DNA of 18,988 nt from Carex sylvatica (GCA_964058845.1 CAXKVR010000370.1:1-18988), one strand, 5' to 3'. Numbered from the stretch's first letter, positions 9,101 to 18,988 are shown. Notes: generated by a model not told the origin, from the letters alone. Program-made: numbers and translations.

Positions 9101-9105
9101 GAGAT

Positions 9106-9681
9106 ATTTTTTCAATTTTCATCTTTTCCTGTATTTTAAAGCTAAACAACTGCAGTAACTTGATTCTAAGTGTATTATATTCACTTTATATTCAAAATAC
9201 AAGATATTTAATTTATTTTATGATAAAAACTAGATCGAATTGTGTATATAATTTATGCTTATCACATAATAAAACTTAACGAGAATATAATTTAATTTAC
9301 TAGAAAATAATGAAAAAGACTTCATTCTAAATTGAACTTTACTAATCGAAAAGTGCAAATAAAATGAAAGAATTAAATGTAGGAGAGTAAAAAGAGAACT
9401 TAAGAATACGCTTAATTTACAATTAATACCATCTAGGTCGGCCAAAGCAAGGAAATAGAATTGGAAGATAAAATAGTGGTTCGCAGCAAAATTGAAGAAA
9501 AATATTGTGCTATTTGTAGCTATGAAAATCGAAGAGAGCTGAGCTAGTGTAAATTGCTAACTTTTGGTGCCGTACGTGGCGAGAGAAAATCGATTTCAGG
9601 TGTCGTGGCCTCAAATTCGCTACTCCTAGCTGATCAAGGGCTTGCATGATAAGGGATCTTTAAGAGCGAACTTGGAGGATG
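9106..9681. other. AT-rich intergenic DNA, nothing recognised
   Basis: No gene or complete element could be supported. A short - strand ORF (9230-9445) is hydrophobic low-complexity sequence of the kind expected by chance in AT-rich DNA. Confidence 0.45.
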
Positions 9682-9690
9682 ATGAAGAAG

Positions 9691-9849
9691 GAATTTTTTT
9701 GATAAATTATAATTAAGAAAATTATTTTTACTAAATCAGTATGATTATTATTTTTTTGAAAAACCACAAAGATCGAATGCTCCGTTCGGTCTCTACTTTT
9801 CCCTTTTCTTCAGACCGAACGGAGCATTCGGTCTCAAAAATTTTTACAC
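9691..9849 (+). repeat. MULE left terminal inverted repeat with 19-bp hairpin
   Basis: The left arm matches the reverse complement of 10497-10655 with scattered mismatches. It contains a perfect 19-bp hairpin: cgaatgctccgttcggtct at 9774-9792 and its exact complement at 9812-9830, separated by a 19-nt pyrimidine-rich loop. Confidence 0.85.
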
Positions 9850-10229
9850 AAAAACCATGTGGCATATAATGTAGTGATGAATTATCAAGTATATAATAAC
9901 ATTTCATCAATTAGAAGTCTAAAACACACGCTTAAATATTTCTTTTGCTGTCACATAAACTCTTTTTATTCATGAATTAATTAAAATTTATAGTTATTTT
10001 ACTACTACAAATAAAAAAAAAATTCACTTAGATTTACTAATTTCTTTATTATTGGGTTAGAAGAGCATTAAAAATCTAACTTGATTGAAAATATAGTTAA
10101 AAACTTTTATTTCATATTATTCATCAGCTTCTCATAGTATAGATTTTTCAGCATACATAATTAATGAGATGTTAAAATAAAGAACCAACGAAATAAAATT
10201 TCGGAACATCGGGCCGCTCAAATTCCTAT

Positions 10230-10511
10230 ATGAATATTTCTTCTGTGGTTTCAGAGTTTGAAGCTTTCATGCAGCGTTTATTAGCATTTGCTAAACAAGC
10301 AACTAGCCAACTAGTGGATGAAAGTGAGTCGCTACAAGAAGGTCAACAGACCTCCGTCTTTTCTCATCTGACACTGGTTCTTTCTTATCCACTAGTTGGG
10401 TGGAGCCACGCAGATAGAGAAGGGAAAACCACGAGGCCGAATGGCCCATTTGGTCTGGTCATTTTCAGATCTTCTGTGGCGCCATTCACGAGAAAGAGTA
10501 AAAAATATTGA
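10230..10511 (+). other. Exon-like segment inside the MULE, possible captured gene fragment
   Basis: A 93-codon open frame in the MULE interior. Within it, 10255-10323 looks like an exon: a pyrimidine-rich stretch ending in tttcag precedes it and GTGAGT follows at 10324-10329, and it would encode about 23 residues (FEAFMQRLLAFAKQATSQLV core). I do not recognise the protein. A hairpin (ccaactagtggatgaaag at 10307-10324 with 10380-10399) overlaps the end of this segment, and a variant of the inverted-repeat motif (gccgaatggcccatttggtc) sits at 10437-10456. Plant MULEs often capture gene fragments (Pack-MULEs), so capture is plausible but unproven. Confidence 0.35.
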
Positions 10512-10655
10512 GACCTAATGCTCCGTTCGGTCTGGAGAAAAGGAAAAAGTAGAGACTGAATGGAGCATTCGCTCTTTGTAATTTTTCAAAAAAAAAAACA
10601 ATCATACTGGTTTAGTAAAAATAATTTTTTTAATTATAGTTTATCAAAAAAATTC
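10497..10655 (-). repeat. MULE right terminal inverted repeat
   Basis: The inverted partner of 9691-9849. The internal hairpin is still visible (10517-10533 with 10553-10569) but is damaged by changes of the CG to TG/CA type (agaccgaacgg becomes agactgaatgg), as expected from decay of methylated cytosines. Confidence 0.85.
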
Positions 10656-10664
10656 ATGAAGAAG

Positions 10665-10960
10665 GGAAGGACGTTAGGAGAGAGAAAGAGAGGGTAGCAA
10701 CGTATTTTCACCGTTACGAAATCGTTTCTCGTCAAATCTCTTCTGTTTGAGCATGATTTCTTCTCGCAATTTAGGCCTCTCCAAATCGTGCCGACTGAAA
10801 TCGTTTCTCTTGCTTTCGTTGCTTCCGATCATAAATCTGACACAAATTCCATTTCTATTTCTTTTTTGAGAGATTGTGGCATCGTTCCAATAAGACTCCT
10901 AGTGTCATTTTTAAGACACGATTAGCAGTTTGACTTAATTCGAGCTTGGAATTTAGTTAG
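10665..10960. other. Flank between MULE and GGATAC-rich element
   Basis: No gene was recognised. It contains a small hairpin, gtgtcatttttaagacac, near 10901-10918. Sequence after it (cacgattagcagtttgactt) resembles, from memory, a motif seen at the ends of plant repeats, but no full element can be defined. Confidence 0.4.
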
Positions 10961-11538
10961 ACACAAAAAATGGCGGATACGAATACGGATAATTTTATGA
11001 AGGTGAATATTCATATCTGTATTCGCAATATTCGGATTCGAAATTACTCTCAACAAGCTTTAACTTTACTGTTTCAGATAGAAGTTGTTATATATTATCT
11101 CATATTTATTTCAGTTAATACGATATGGTTTTCAATTAAATTTTTCTTTTGCTGGTGATGGTGCTACAATAACGCATTTTTCTTTTCTTTTTATCTCTAT
11201 TTCTTCATTCTCTATTTTTTTCCATTCAAGACTTTAGTCCGTGAATGTAGTATGCTTTTACTCTCTACTAAATTGGTTTTAATCATTGTTTTATGACAAC
11301 AACAAATCACTTTTTTTGTATCTTAAAGTGCATAACTCAATTATTCATTTCGTATCCGTATTCGAATCCTTATCTGTCGATTATCCGCTCCGTATCCGTA
11401 TTAATATAATTTTAAATTTTGATATCCGTTTACTATCCGTATCCGTATCCATATCCGTATCCGTATTCGTTCATTGAACACAGATACGAATATGATATTA
11501 GCATTATCTGCTCCGAATCCGCTCCGTTTGCACCCCTA
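10961..11538. mobile_element. hAT-like element with subterminal GGATAC repeats
   Basis: The right end reads CGTTTGCACCCCTA (reverse complement TAGGGGTGCAAACG), a plant hAT-type terminus. Inside it, at 11351-11470, about eight copies of tatccg run in one orientation. Near the left end (10972-11040) ggatac/ggataa/ggattcg motifs run in the opposite orientation. Inverted subterminal hexamer clusters are characteristic of hAT transposase binding regions. The left terminus is decayed (ttagacacaaaaaatggcgg at about 10957-10976), no clear target duplication was found, and the short ORFs inside look like chance frames through the repeats. Confidence 0.6.
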
Positions 11539-12345
11539 ATAAGACATCCTCCATACGCGATGAGCATTCGTTAAAAGGTTACATAATTTTCGGCCATACC
11601 ATTAAATTAGACAATAATTAAGAGTTGACCTAGCGGTTACAAATATTGGATGACATCACATGTTGTAGAGGTCCTGAAAGTCCAAATAATCAATTTAACA
11701 CGGTCATAACACGAAGATGTACCTGTAGATCAGATTGTGCCTATAGAAAATCACTATTTTTGAATAATGTATAGATCAATATACTTTAATTTATATATTT
11801 TTCTCATAAAAATTATATAAATATACTTGAGACATAAAACATTATAAAATTACGTCTCATCCCGTGCTTCTATTGTTATATTTTTAATTTTTTTATAAAA
11901 GTAATTTAAAATTAAAGATAATTATAAATCATATCTCACACTAAATTCAACCTCAACCTAATATAACCGACAAAAATGCGGACTCCGCTCTGATACTTAT
12001 GAATTCGCAGTTAAAAAGAACGCTAAAATAACGTGTGTTTTTTCATATGTATGTTTTTTAATAGAAAAATAGAAATTTAGCCTATCAACTGTCATTTAAT
12101 AATCCATAAAAGACTATTTATCTGAATTTAGAATCTACAACCTCTTATGTGTAAGAGAATTATGCAGAGGGGGGGGTGTGTTTTACCACCTATGAAAGGA
12201 TCATTTTTGTATATTTTTTTTTTTACTTGAGTTTAGGAAATTGCAGTCCTAAATGTCGTTTGTGAGTTGTGACTTGCGATTTCGATTTAAGCGCGGAATA
12301 GTACGAGAAATAGTAATTAGTAGGGACCTCTCTTGTTGATCTTTT
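11539..12345. other. AT-rich intergenic DNA with a G9 run, nothing recognised
   Basis: No ORF of note, RNA gene or defined transposon end. A G-run (gaggggggggtgtg) occurs near 12166-12180. A faint inverted match gagacataa...acgtctca sits at about 11830-11860. Confidence 0.4.
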
Positions 12346-12757
12346 TTATTAATAGAAAATAAATAAATAAAATATCGAAACAAAGTAATGATATGGTGAA
12401 ATTTCAAAATATAGGAAGAACGGAGACAAAATAAACCATCACCTCCAGCTAATCTCGTTCCTAACTATGCAAACTCGTTAATTAAAAAAAGAGTTCCTGA
12501 ACAGAATGATCTATCCTGTTCAGTATTGTTCTTTTTTTAGAAGAACAACAAAAGAAGAAGAAAACAAATTTATAAACAGTATTGGACGGGATGAACTATA
12601 TATTTTGTCCAGGATTTTTTTTTAATTAGCGAGTTTGCGTGGTTAGAGACAAGATTAGTTGGATGTGATGTAGCGGACATGATAAACCATCCTGTAATTT
12701 ATATATTTCGGAATTTCACCAAATTCTACTCCTATTTCATATTTTATTTATTTATAC
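12346..12757. mobile_element. Foldback element, copy 1 (about 200-bp arms)
   Basis: Almost the whole segment is an imperfect palindrome. Outer arms: aataaataaaatat... from about 12352 pairs with ...atattttatttattta ending at about 12755, and ggtgaaatttcaaaatata pairs with the stretch at about 12697-12718. Inner arms: gctaatctcgttcctaac (12448) and gcaaactcgttaattaa (12469) pair with ttaattagcgagtttgc (12622) and gagacaagattagtt. The centre (about 12540-12565) is purine-rich. Left arm 12494-12519 also forms its own small hairpin (ctgaacag...ctgttcag). There is no coding capacity. Superfamily unknown; a 10-bp direct repeat ataaaccatc (12431-12440, 12682-12691) lies inside the arms and may be coincidental. 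Confidence 0.72.
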
Positions 12758-12970
12758 CTAATTTCGTTCCTAACTCGCAAATTCGCTAATTAAAAAGAAA
12801 ATTTTCTGGATGAGATAGTCCATCTCATCCAGTATTATTCATTTTTTTGTTTTTTAGAAGAAAAAAAGAAGAGGATGAATAACACTGTTCATAAACTTTT
12901 TCAAACTATCATGTTAAGAACACCTTTTTTTTAATCAGCGAGTTTGTGCGGATAGAGATGAAATTAGCTG
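12758..12970. mobile_element. Foldback element, copy 2 (same family as copy 1)
   Basis: Left arm cctaatttcgttcctaactc (12758) through cgctaattaaaaagaaa pairs with right arm tttaatcagcgagtttgtgc (12930) through agagatgaaattagctg (12970). The arm sequences match those of copy 1, so both belong to one family. At the same place as copy 1's small hairpin it has ctggatgaga...tctcatccag (12806-12832): a different sequence, but again self-complementary. It directly abuts copy 1 and appears shorter, lacking the outer AT-rich arm. Confidence 0.7.
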
Positions 12971-13226
12971 AACGTGATACAGCGGAATCATTCCGTTCAC
13001 ATTCATTATAAAATAACCCAATTGACAACTCAGTAAAATATCAATTATTAAAATCGCCTCCCCACACATTGTTATCTAATTTAAACCGTCCCATCTAATT
13101 TTATTTATTTTGATCAATATAATCTTATAAGTAAGATGTACCTTTTTTTTTTTATCTTAACTATCCGTATTTAATTGGACGATCATATTGAATAAATTAA
13201 TATATAATGATATCATGTCATATTAT
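12971..13226. other. AT-rich spacer, nothing recognised
   Basis: Short non-coding stretch between foldback copy 2 and the second GGATAC-family terminus. Confidence 0.4.
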
Positions 13227-13380
13227 TAGGGGTGTAAACGGAGCCGGATTATTCGGCGGATATCCGCTCCGTATCTGGAAATTATTCGAATTTAGTCTGG
13301 ATTTGAATAATTTTCGAATACGGATTCGGATAATTTTTAGATATCCATAGAAGATTCAGATACGAATCTTAATACTAATT
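13227..13380. mobile_element. hAT-like GGATAC-family terminus, second copy
   Basis: Begins TAGGGGTGTAAACGGAGCCG, the same terminal design as the reverse complement of 11538, followed by subterminal motifs (ggatatccgctccgtat, aatacggattcggataat). No opposite terminus is visible, so this may be a truncated or solo end. It ends near the first copy of a 16-bp direct repeat, atcttaatactaattg (13366-13381, again at 13445-13460). Confidence 0.6.
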
Positions 13381-13381
13381 G

Positions 13382-14098
13382 CATCAAGAATTGTGCGCTT
13401 CTATTAAAATATGTATAAATTTTTATTAATTTCCGTATGCACAGATCTTAATACTAATTGTACGGTGATAAAGCTAATTGAATCTAAAAGTAGATCCAAT
13501 GCCCATCAAACCTACTCATATTCTCATAATGTCAGTGATAAATTAAATCCGGATGCAGAGTTCTCAAGTCTCACCACAGTAGGGATAGTCTTAAAGAGAC
13601 TTTCCGCTTTCCAGCCGAAGTTTGTTAAAAACCAACGGCCATCCACAATAGATCAAATCAGGCGAAACATTTTTTTTCCTTGTTTCGCTCTCTCTTTCTT
13701 TAATTTAAAAAGAAAAACAATTTCATTATATGGTCTTGAAACCGTTGATTAAAAGTTTAAAATAATTAAAATAAAAAATTGATGATGCGTCAAGCTTCCT
13801 CATTTCTTGTCTAATATATAATAATTCCATCAATCGATCTTGTATTCTTGTGACAGCTTGGCAACCAACATTGAAATGTTTGAAGTTTAAGAAAAAAAAA
13901 ATGTTTATAAATTTTTTAACGAATAATGCACAAGTAATTATAATACGAAAAAGATTCTCTATCTCCAGAGTTTCGCCCAGATGGATATTAAAAAATTAAA
14001 ATTATATAAAAGATTTTTAGTGGGGATCTACTCGGACTGATCCGCATTTCTTTGTCGGATCCAATGTGGAGAATTTAACGGGGCCACCTGTGTGTGCC
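13382..14098. other. Region upstream of TPI, no convincing gene
   Basis: A 113-codon + strand ORF (13411-13752, starting MYKFLLISVCTDLNTN) lies here. It has no domain I recognise, no visible core promoter and low-complexity ends, so I do not call it a gene. The part nearest TPI holds a small inverted repeat, gatccgcatttctttgtcgg (14039-14058) followed by atcc. Distal TPI regulatory sites may lie here but none can be named. Confidence 0.4.
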
Positions 14099-14354
14099 TA
14101 TGTAATTACCAAATGATCCCCATTCATCGACGTCTGAGTCTTGAGTTTGATCACTAATCGCACGGTCAGAAACTAGGGTCAATATTTTAACAGAGCAATT
14201 TTTACTTCATGAAGCGCTGTTTTGATTCTATAGTAGTGCGCTGCATGAAACCAAAACTGCTCTGTTATATTTTACGCTAGTTTCTGACCGTGCGATTGAA
14301 CCCGGTGATCCAAACTCAGACGTCGATTCATAGGGATAATTGGGTAATTACATA
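14099..14354. mobile_element. Inverted-repeat MITE immediately upstream of TPI promoter
   Basis: A 256-bp imperfect palindrome. Arms include a perfect 20-bp match, atcgcacggtcagaaactag at 14157-14176 against 14277-14296, plus matches of atcgacgtctgag, aacagagca and cttcatgaagcgctgttttg with their complements. Each outer end carries tatgtaattacc/ggtaattacata. The 8-bp gtaattac at 14102-14109 and 14345-14352 is both a palindrome and a direct repeat. It can be read either as target duplication (hAT-like, element 14110-14344) or as the tip of the inverted repeat. No coding capacity. It ends about 36 bp upstream of the TPI TATA box. Confidence 0.85.
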
Positions 14355-14389
14355 ATTGAAAGTTTATCTCTCGTAAATCCCATTTTTTT

Positions 14390-14396
14390 TATATAG
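14390..14396 (+). promoter_or_regulatory. Putative TATA box of the TPI gene
   Basis: TATATAG follows a T-rich tract, 102 bp before the TPI start codon. With usual plant spacing the transcript would begin near 14420, in the pyrimidine-rich stretch ttcttctccacc, giving a 5' leader of about 75 nt without an internal ATG. The proximal sequence upstream of this box is the MITE at 14099-14354. Confidence 0.6.
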
Positions 14397-14419
14397 CCTT
14401 CCTATCCATGCCCTTTCTT

Positions 14420-14497
14420 CTCCACCAAGCACCCAAAATCTATTGATCGCAAACGTAAATCTCTTGATCTAAAGAAATTCCTAAAAATTTTAAGAGA
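14420..14497 (+). other. Probable 5' leader of TPI mRNA
   Basis: From the inferred start site to the ATG. It is rich in C, T and A (ccaccaagcacccaaaatc) and has no upstream ATG. The sequence around the start codon is agagaATGGG, with purines at -3 and +4, a favourable plant context. The exact transcription start is inferred only from TATA spacing. Confidence 0.5.
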
Positions 14498-17064
<2,567 letters not shown>

Positions 17065-17450
17065 AATGCTGAAGCCTTCTTCTGTTTCAGAAAAGAGATG
17101 TTCTAAGTATTTCATAGTGTGATGTTTTGTTTCTATAGAATTTCCTCGTGTATCTTCTCTTTTGACTTTGGTTTTTGCCTGAGAGATACTTTTGAGTTTA
17201 ATAACAGGCAAATAATAATTTGGTTGAATCATAGAGCTCTCCAGTTCCTTTTTGGTGACCAGTCTTGAATGGCAATTTGCATGTTTTACTGGGATATTGA
17301 TGGATGATGGAGACTTCTAGGACTAACAGTGTTTTGGTCTTTACTAAAGATCTTTGGTTGTGTTTAATTTCCCCTAAAATGGATGGGATGCCTTTGGCAG
17401 TATTTTTTTTTTTACTGTATTGACAATAAATTAATCAAATCAAATTATGA
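17065..17450 (+). other. TPI 3' untranslated region with poly(A) signal
   Basis: T-rich sequence after the stop codon, as is usual for plant 3' UTRs. AATAAA occurs at 17425-17430, preceded by T-rich tracts, making a 3' UTR of roughly 380 nt likely. An AATAAT near 17213 could give a shorter form. Two more AATAAA copies lie in the downstream tandem repeat (17530-17535 and 17594-17599). Confidence 0.5.
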
Positions 17451-17498
17451 AGAGTAAAATTTTTTTAGTACAAATTTGACAATACATCAGTTGTTGTT

Positions 17499-17714
17499 AA
17501 ATTTAGATTGCTGTAAATGGTTGATGAACAATAAAACATCTACCGACTTCATCATTTCTATAAAATTTAGATTGTTGTAAATGGCTGATGAACAATAAAA
17601 CATTGAACAAAGTGCTCACTAAAGGGTAGGGTGTGTTGTGCTCACAAATCCTTTAGTAAGCACAACACACCCTAACTTTGCTCTAAAACATCTACCGATT
17701 TCATCATTTTTATA
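17499..17714. repeat. 64-bp tandem duplication, second copy interrupted by a MITE
   Basis: Copy 1 is 17499-17562. Copy 2 runs 17563-17603 and resumes at 17692-17714. Both read aaatttagattg(c/t)tgtaaatgg, then (c/t)tgatgaacaataaaacat, then ctaccga(c/t)ttcatcattt. The few differences are transitions. The 88-bp gap in copy 2 is the MITE plus one target duplication. Confidence 0.9.
17604..17683. mobile_element. 80-bp hairpin MITE with 8-bp target duplication
   Basis: Inserted in copy 2 of the tandem repeat and flanked by taaaacat at 17596-17603 and 17684-17691; copy 1 shows the site with a single taaaacat. Ends GAACAAAGT and GAGCAAAGT (reverse complement) match. The interior is strongly self-complementary: tagggtgtgttgtgctcac (17627-17645) with gtaagcacaacacaccct, and gtgctcactaaagg (17612-17625) with cctttagtaagcac (17650-17663). 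The 8-bp duplication suggests a hAT-type transposase. It has no coding capacity. Confidence 0.85.
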
Positions 17715-18988
17715 TGCATCTACATATACTAATAATCACGCCTAATGTGTTATATTTAATTTGTGATTGTCAATGAATAACTAAGAAATAAATTCGGATA
17801 AGTTATTTCTACGGAGAGATGAGGGCTCTTTTTATTTATTTATTTTTTCTCAAAAAAGAAAAAAAAGAAATTGGCAGCTTCTACCGTTTCTCAAATATGT
17901 ACGACATTTGGATAAGTTTACAACACTAGGATGCCATTAAATGCTTTCAAATTGCGTCGGTCTAATGTGCAGTAGCCGCTTGTGATTAAAAGCAACTCAT
18001 GGGATGCATGCATGCTTATACAGGGGTCATATGCTTGGATTTGAATTTAGGTGGTGCAAGCAAGATTAACATGTCAACTCATATAAACTTTATTCTTTCG
18101 CTTTCTCTTAAGATGTCATTACCTAAACTATAATAAACAAAGAGGAAAAAGAACGTAATTTCATATTATAAATAGATATATGATGGATCAGATAAAAATA
18201 TGAATAGTGTCGCGCTTACGTCTATTTAAAATTATACAATTTATTCAAATTTTAAAAGGACAGGTTTAAATTTATTTCCTATTTATTTAATTTCAAATTC
18301 TACAACAAAGAAGTACTAAAAGATGTGATTTCCAGTCGTTAGTTTCTTTTAACAAATATATTATATCTATAGATAGTACCTAATAAGTCATCTTAGACAA
18401 AATAGCTTTTAACATACATACATGATTCACTTCCTCAAAAAAAATAAAACATACATACACGATTCATTCCATGTTATTAACATTAAACTAAAGTAACCAG
18501 CATATTATTGCTCTCATAAACGCTTAGGGTGCATTTAAGAAAAAATAAAAACACTTGTACAATTAAAGTTTTCAAGGCATATATGGTGACACTATGACAG
18601 TATGAAAGTGTAATGATGACCGCACATATGACTTATGTACATTCTTCGGACAAGTCTTGAGTACTGTAATTATATACATACTTTTAAGGTTAGTGGCTTT
18701 TATATACGTATTAAATGACAACAAATGTTAAAATAAATTAAGTGTTTACAAGAATAATTTTTGTTTGAAATAAATAGCTTAATGTTAAAAATACAATCAG
18801 ACGGTCATATTTTAAATACTATATACCAAAAACGATTAATTTAATAATAAAAACAACGAACATATTATTAAATATATCACATATCTGTTAAAAAAAAAAA
18901 CTAATTACCGAATACATTAGAAATGAGTGTAAGGTGGAAATATGGCCTTCGTTTTTTCTAGAATAAATTATAATGGTACATCAGGGCA
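17715..18988. other. AT-rich intergenic DNA downstream of TPI, no gene recognised
   Basis: No ORF of interest, RNA gene or defined transposon was found. A short direct repeat is present: aacatacatacatgattcac at 18411-18430 recurs as aacatacatacacgattcat at 18448-18467. An A/T-rich purine-pyrimidine stretch (tttatttatttattttttct, then aaaaaagaaaaaaaag) lies near 17830-17870 and could fold back on itself. Confidence 0.45.

Larger units (their letters stand above)
7330..9105 (-). mobile_element. Unclassified non-coding repeat-like element with own promoter features
   Basis: I cannot name this unit; the bounds are my estimate. Read on the - strand it shows (1) four blocks with palindromic GTGCGG/CCGCAC motifs (9100 down to 8794), (2) a TATA box (8628-8621), (3) a CT-rich leader (8593-8561), (4) a 65-codon ORF (8548-8351), (5) a non-coding tract with at least three stem-loops (8200 down to 7691), and (6) a terminal stretch near 7400-7330 (rc of gattgcaagcgcacaac and gtgtcgaaccagagagag). 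From memory, similar GCAAGCGCAC...GTGTCGAACC sequences recur in many plant genomes, which suggests a dispersed non-autonomous repeat; I could not verify this. No transposase, integrase, reverse transcriptase or clear terminal repeats were seen. Confidence 0.45.
9691..10655. mobile_element. Non-autonomous Mutator-like element (MULE)
   Basis: A 965-bp element with long terminal inverted repeats (9691-about 9849 and about 10497-10655) that begin GAATTTTTTTGATAAA. It is flanked by the 9-bp direct repeat atgaagaag at 9682-9690 and 10656-10664. Long inverted repeats and a 9-bp duplication are the marks of Mutator-like elements. The interior of about 650 bp encodes no transposase, so it depends on an autonomous relative. 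Inside is an ORF (10230-10511) with an exon-like segment, described separately. The ends and duplication are seen directly; the superfamily is inferred from them. Confidence 0.88.

Noticed and set aside
10970..11477. Small + strand ORFs (62 and 63 codons) with SVSVSISVSV-like repeats
   Set aside because: They are translations of the GGATAC/TATCCG motif repeats and not proteins.
12431..12691. 10-bp direct repeat ataaaccatc as target duplication of foldback copy 1
   Set aside because: The inverted-repeat homology continues outside both copies of the 10-mer, so it lies within the element and not at its borders.
13411..13752. 113-codon + strand ORF upstream of TPI
   Set aside because: No recognisable domain, low-complexity ends, no core promoter seen, and it starts within repeat-like sequence.

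Overview
The window looks like nuclear DNA from a flowering plant, probably a dicot. It is AT-rich, holds one spliced gene with plant-type GT..AG introns, and is otherwise filled with plant transposable elements. No bacterial operon, CRISPR array, tRNA or rRNA was seen. The only clearly functional gene is a nine-exon cytosolic triosephosphate isomerase (TPI) on the + strand (14498-17064). Its exons join without a frame error into 253 codons and keep every catalytic residue.

Layout. 1-824: a 209-bp hAT-type MITE with an 8-bp target duplication, then AT-rich DNA with a perfect-period 75-bp tandem duplication. 825-about 6990: a near full-length but dead L1-type LINE on the - strand. Its poly(A) tail appears as T16 at 825-840; ORF2 (endonuclease, reverse transcriptase, terminal zinc finger) lies at 1066-4885 and ORF1 (two zinc knuckles plus a gag-like region) at about 4967-6869. 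7330-9105: a non-coding repeat-like element that I cannot name. Read on the - strand it has tandem palindromic GTGCGG motifs, a TATA box, a CT-rich leader, a 65-codon ORF and then several stem-loops. 9691-10655: a non-autonomous Mutator-like element with about 159-bp terminal inverted repeats, a 9-bp target duplication and an exon-like interior segment. 10961-11538 and 13227-about 13380: two members of a GGATAC-rich, hAT-like family. 12346-12970: two adjacent foldback elements of one family.

14099-14354: an inverted-repeat MITE ending about 36 bp before the TPI TATA box, so transposon DNA forms the TPI proximal promoter region. 14390-17430: the TPI transcription unit. 17499-17714: a 64-bp tandem duplication whose second copy carries an 80-bp hairpin MITE, so the first copy serves as the uninterrupted reference site. 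17715-18988: AT-rich DNA with no recognised gene.

The TPI gene would make the glycolytic/gluconeogenic enzyme of the cytosol. The mobile elements surround it and do not form a pathway with it. The main interest is how they have shaped the TPI promoter and 3' end, and the structured unnamed element at 7330-9105. Family names for the elements rest on visible ends, target duplications and protein motifs; no database was searched.
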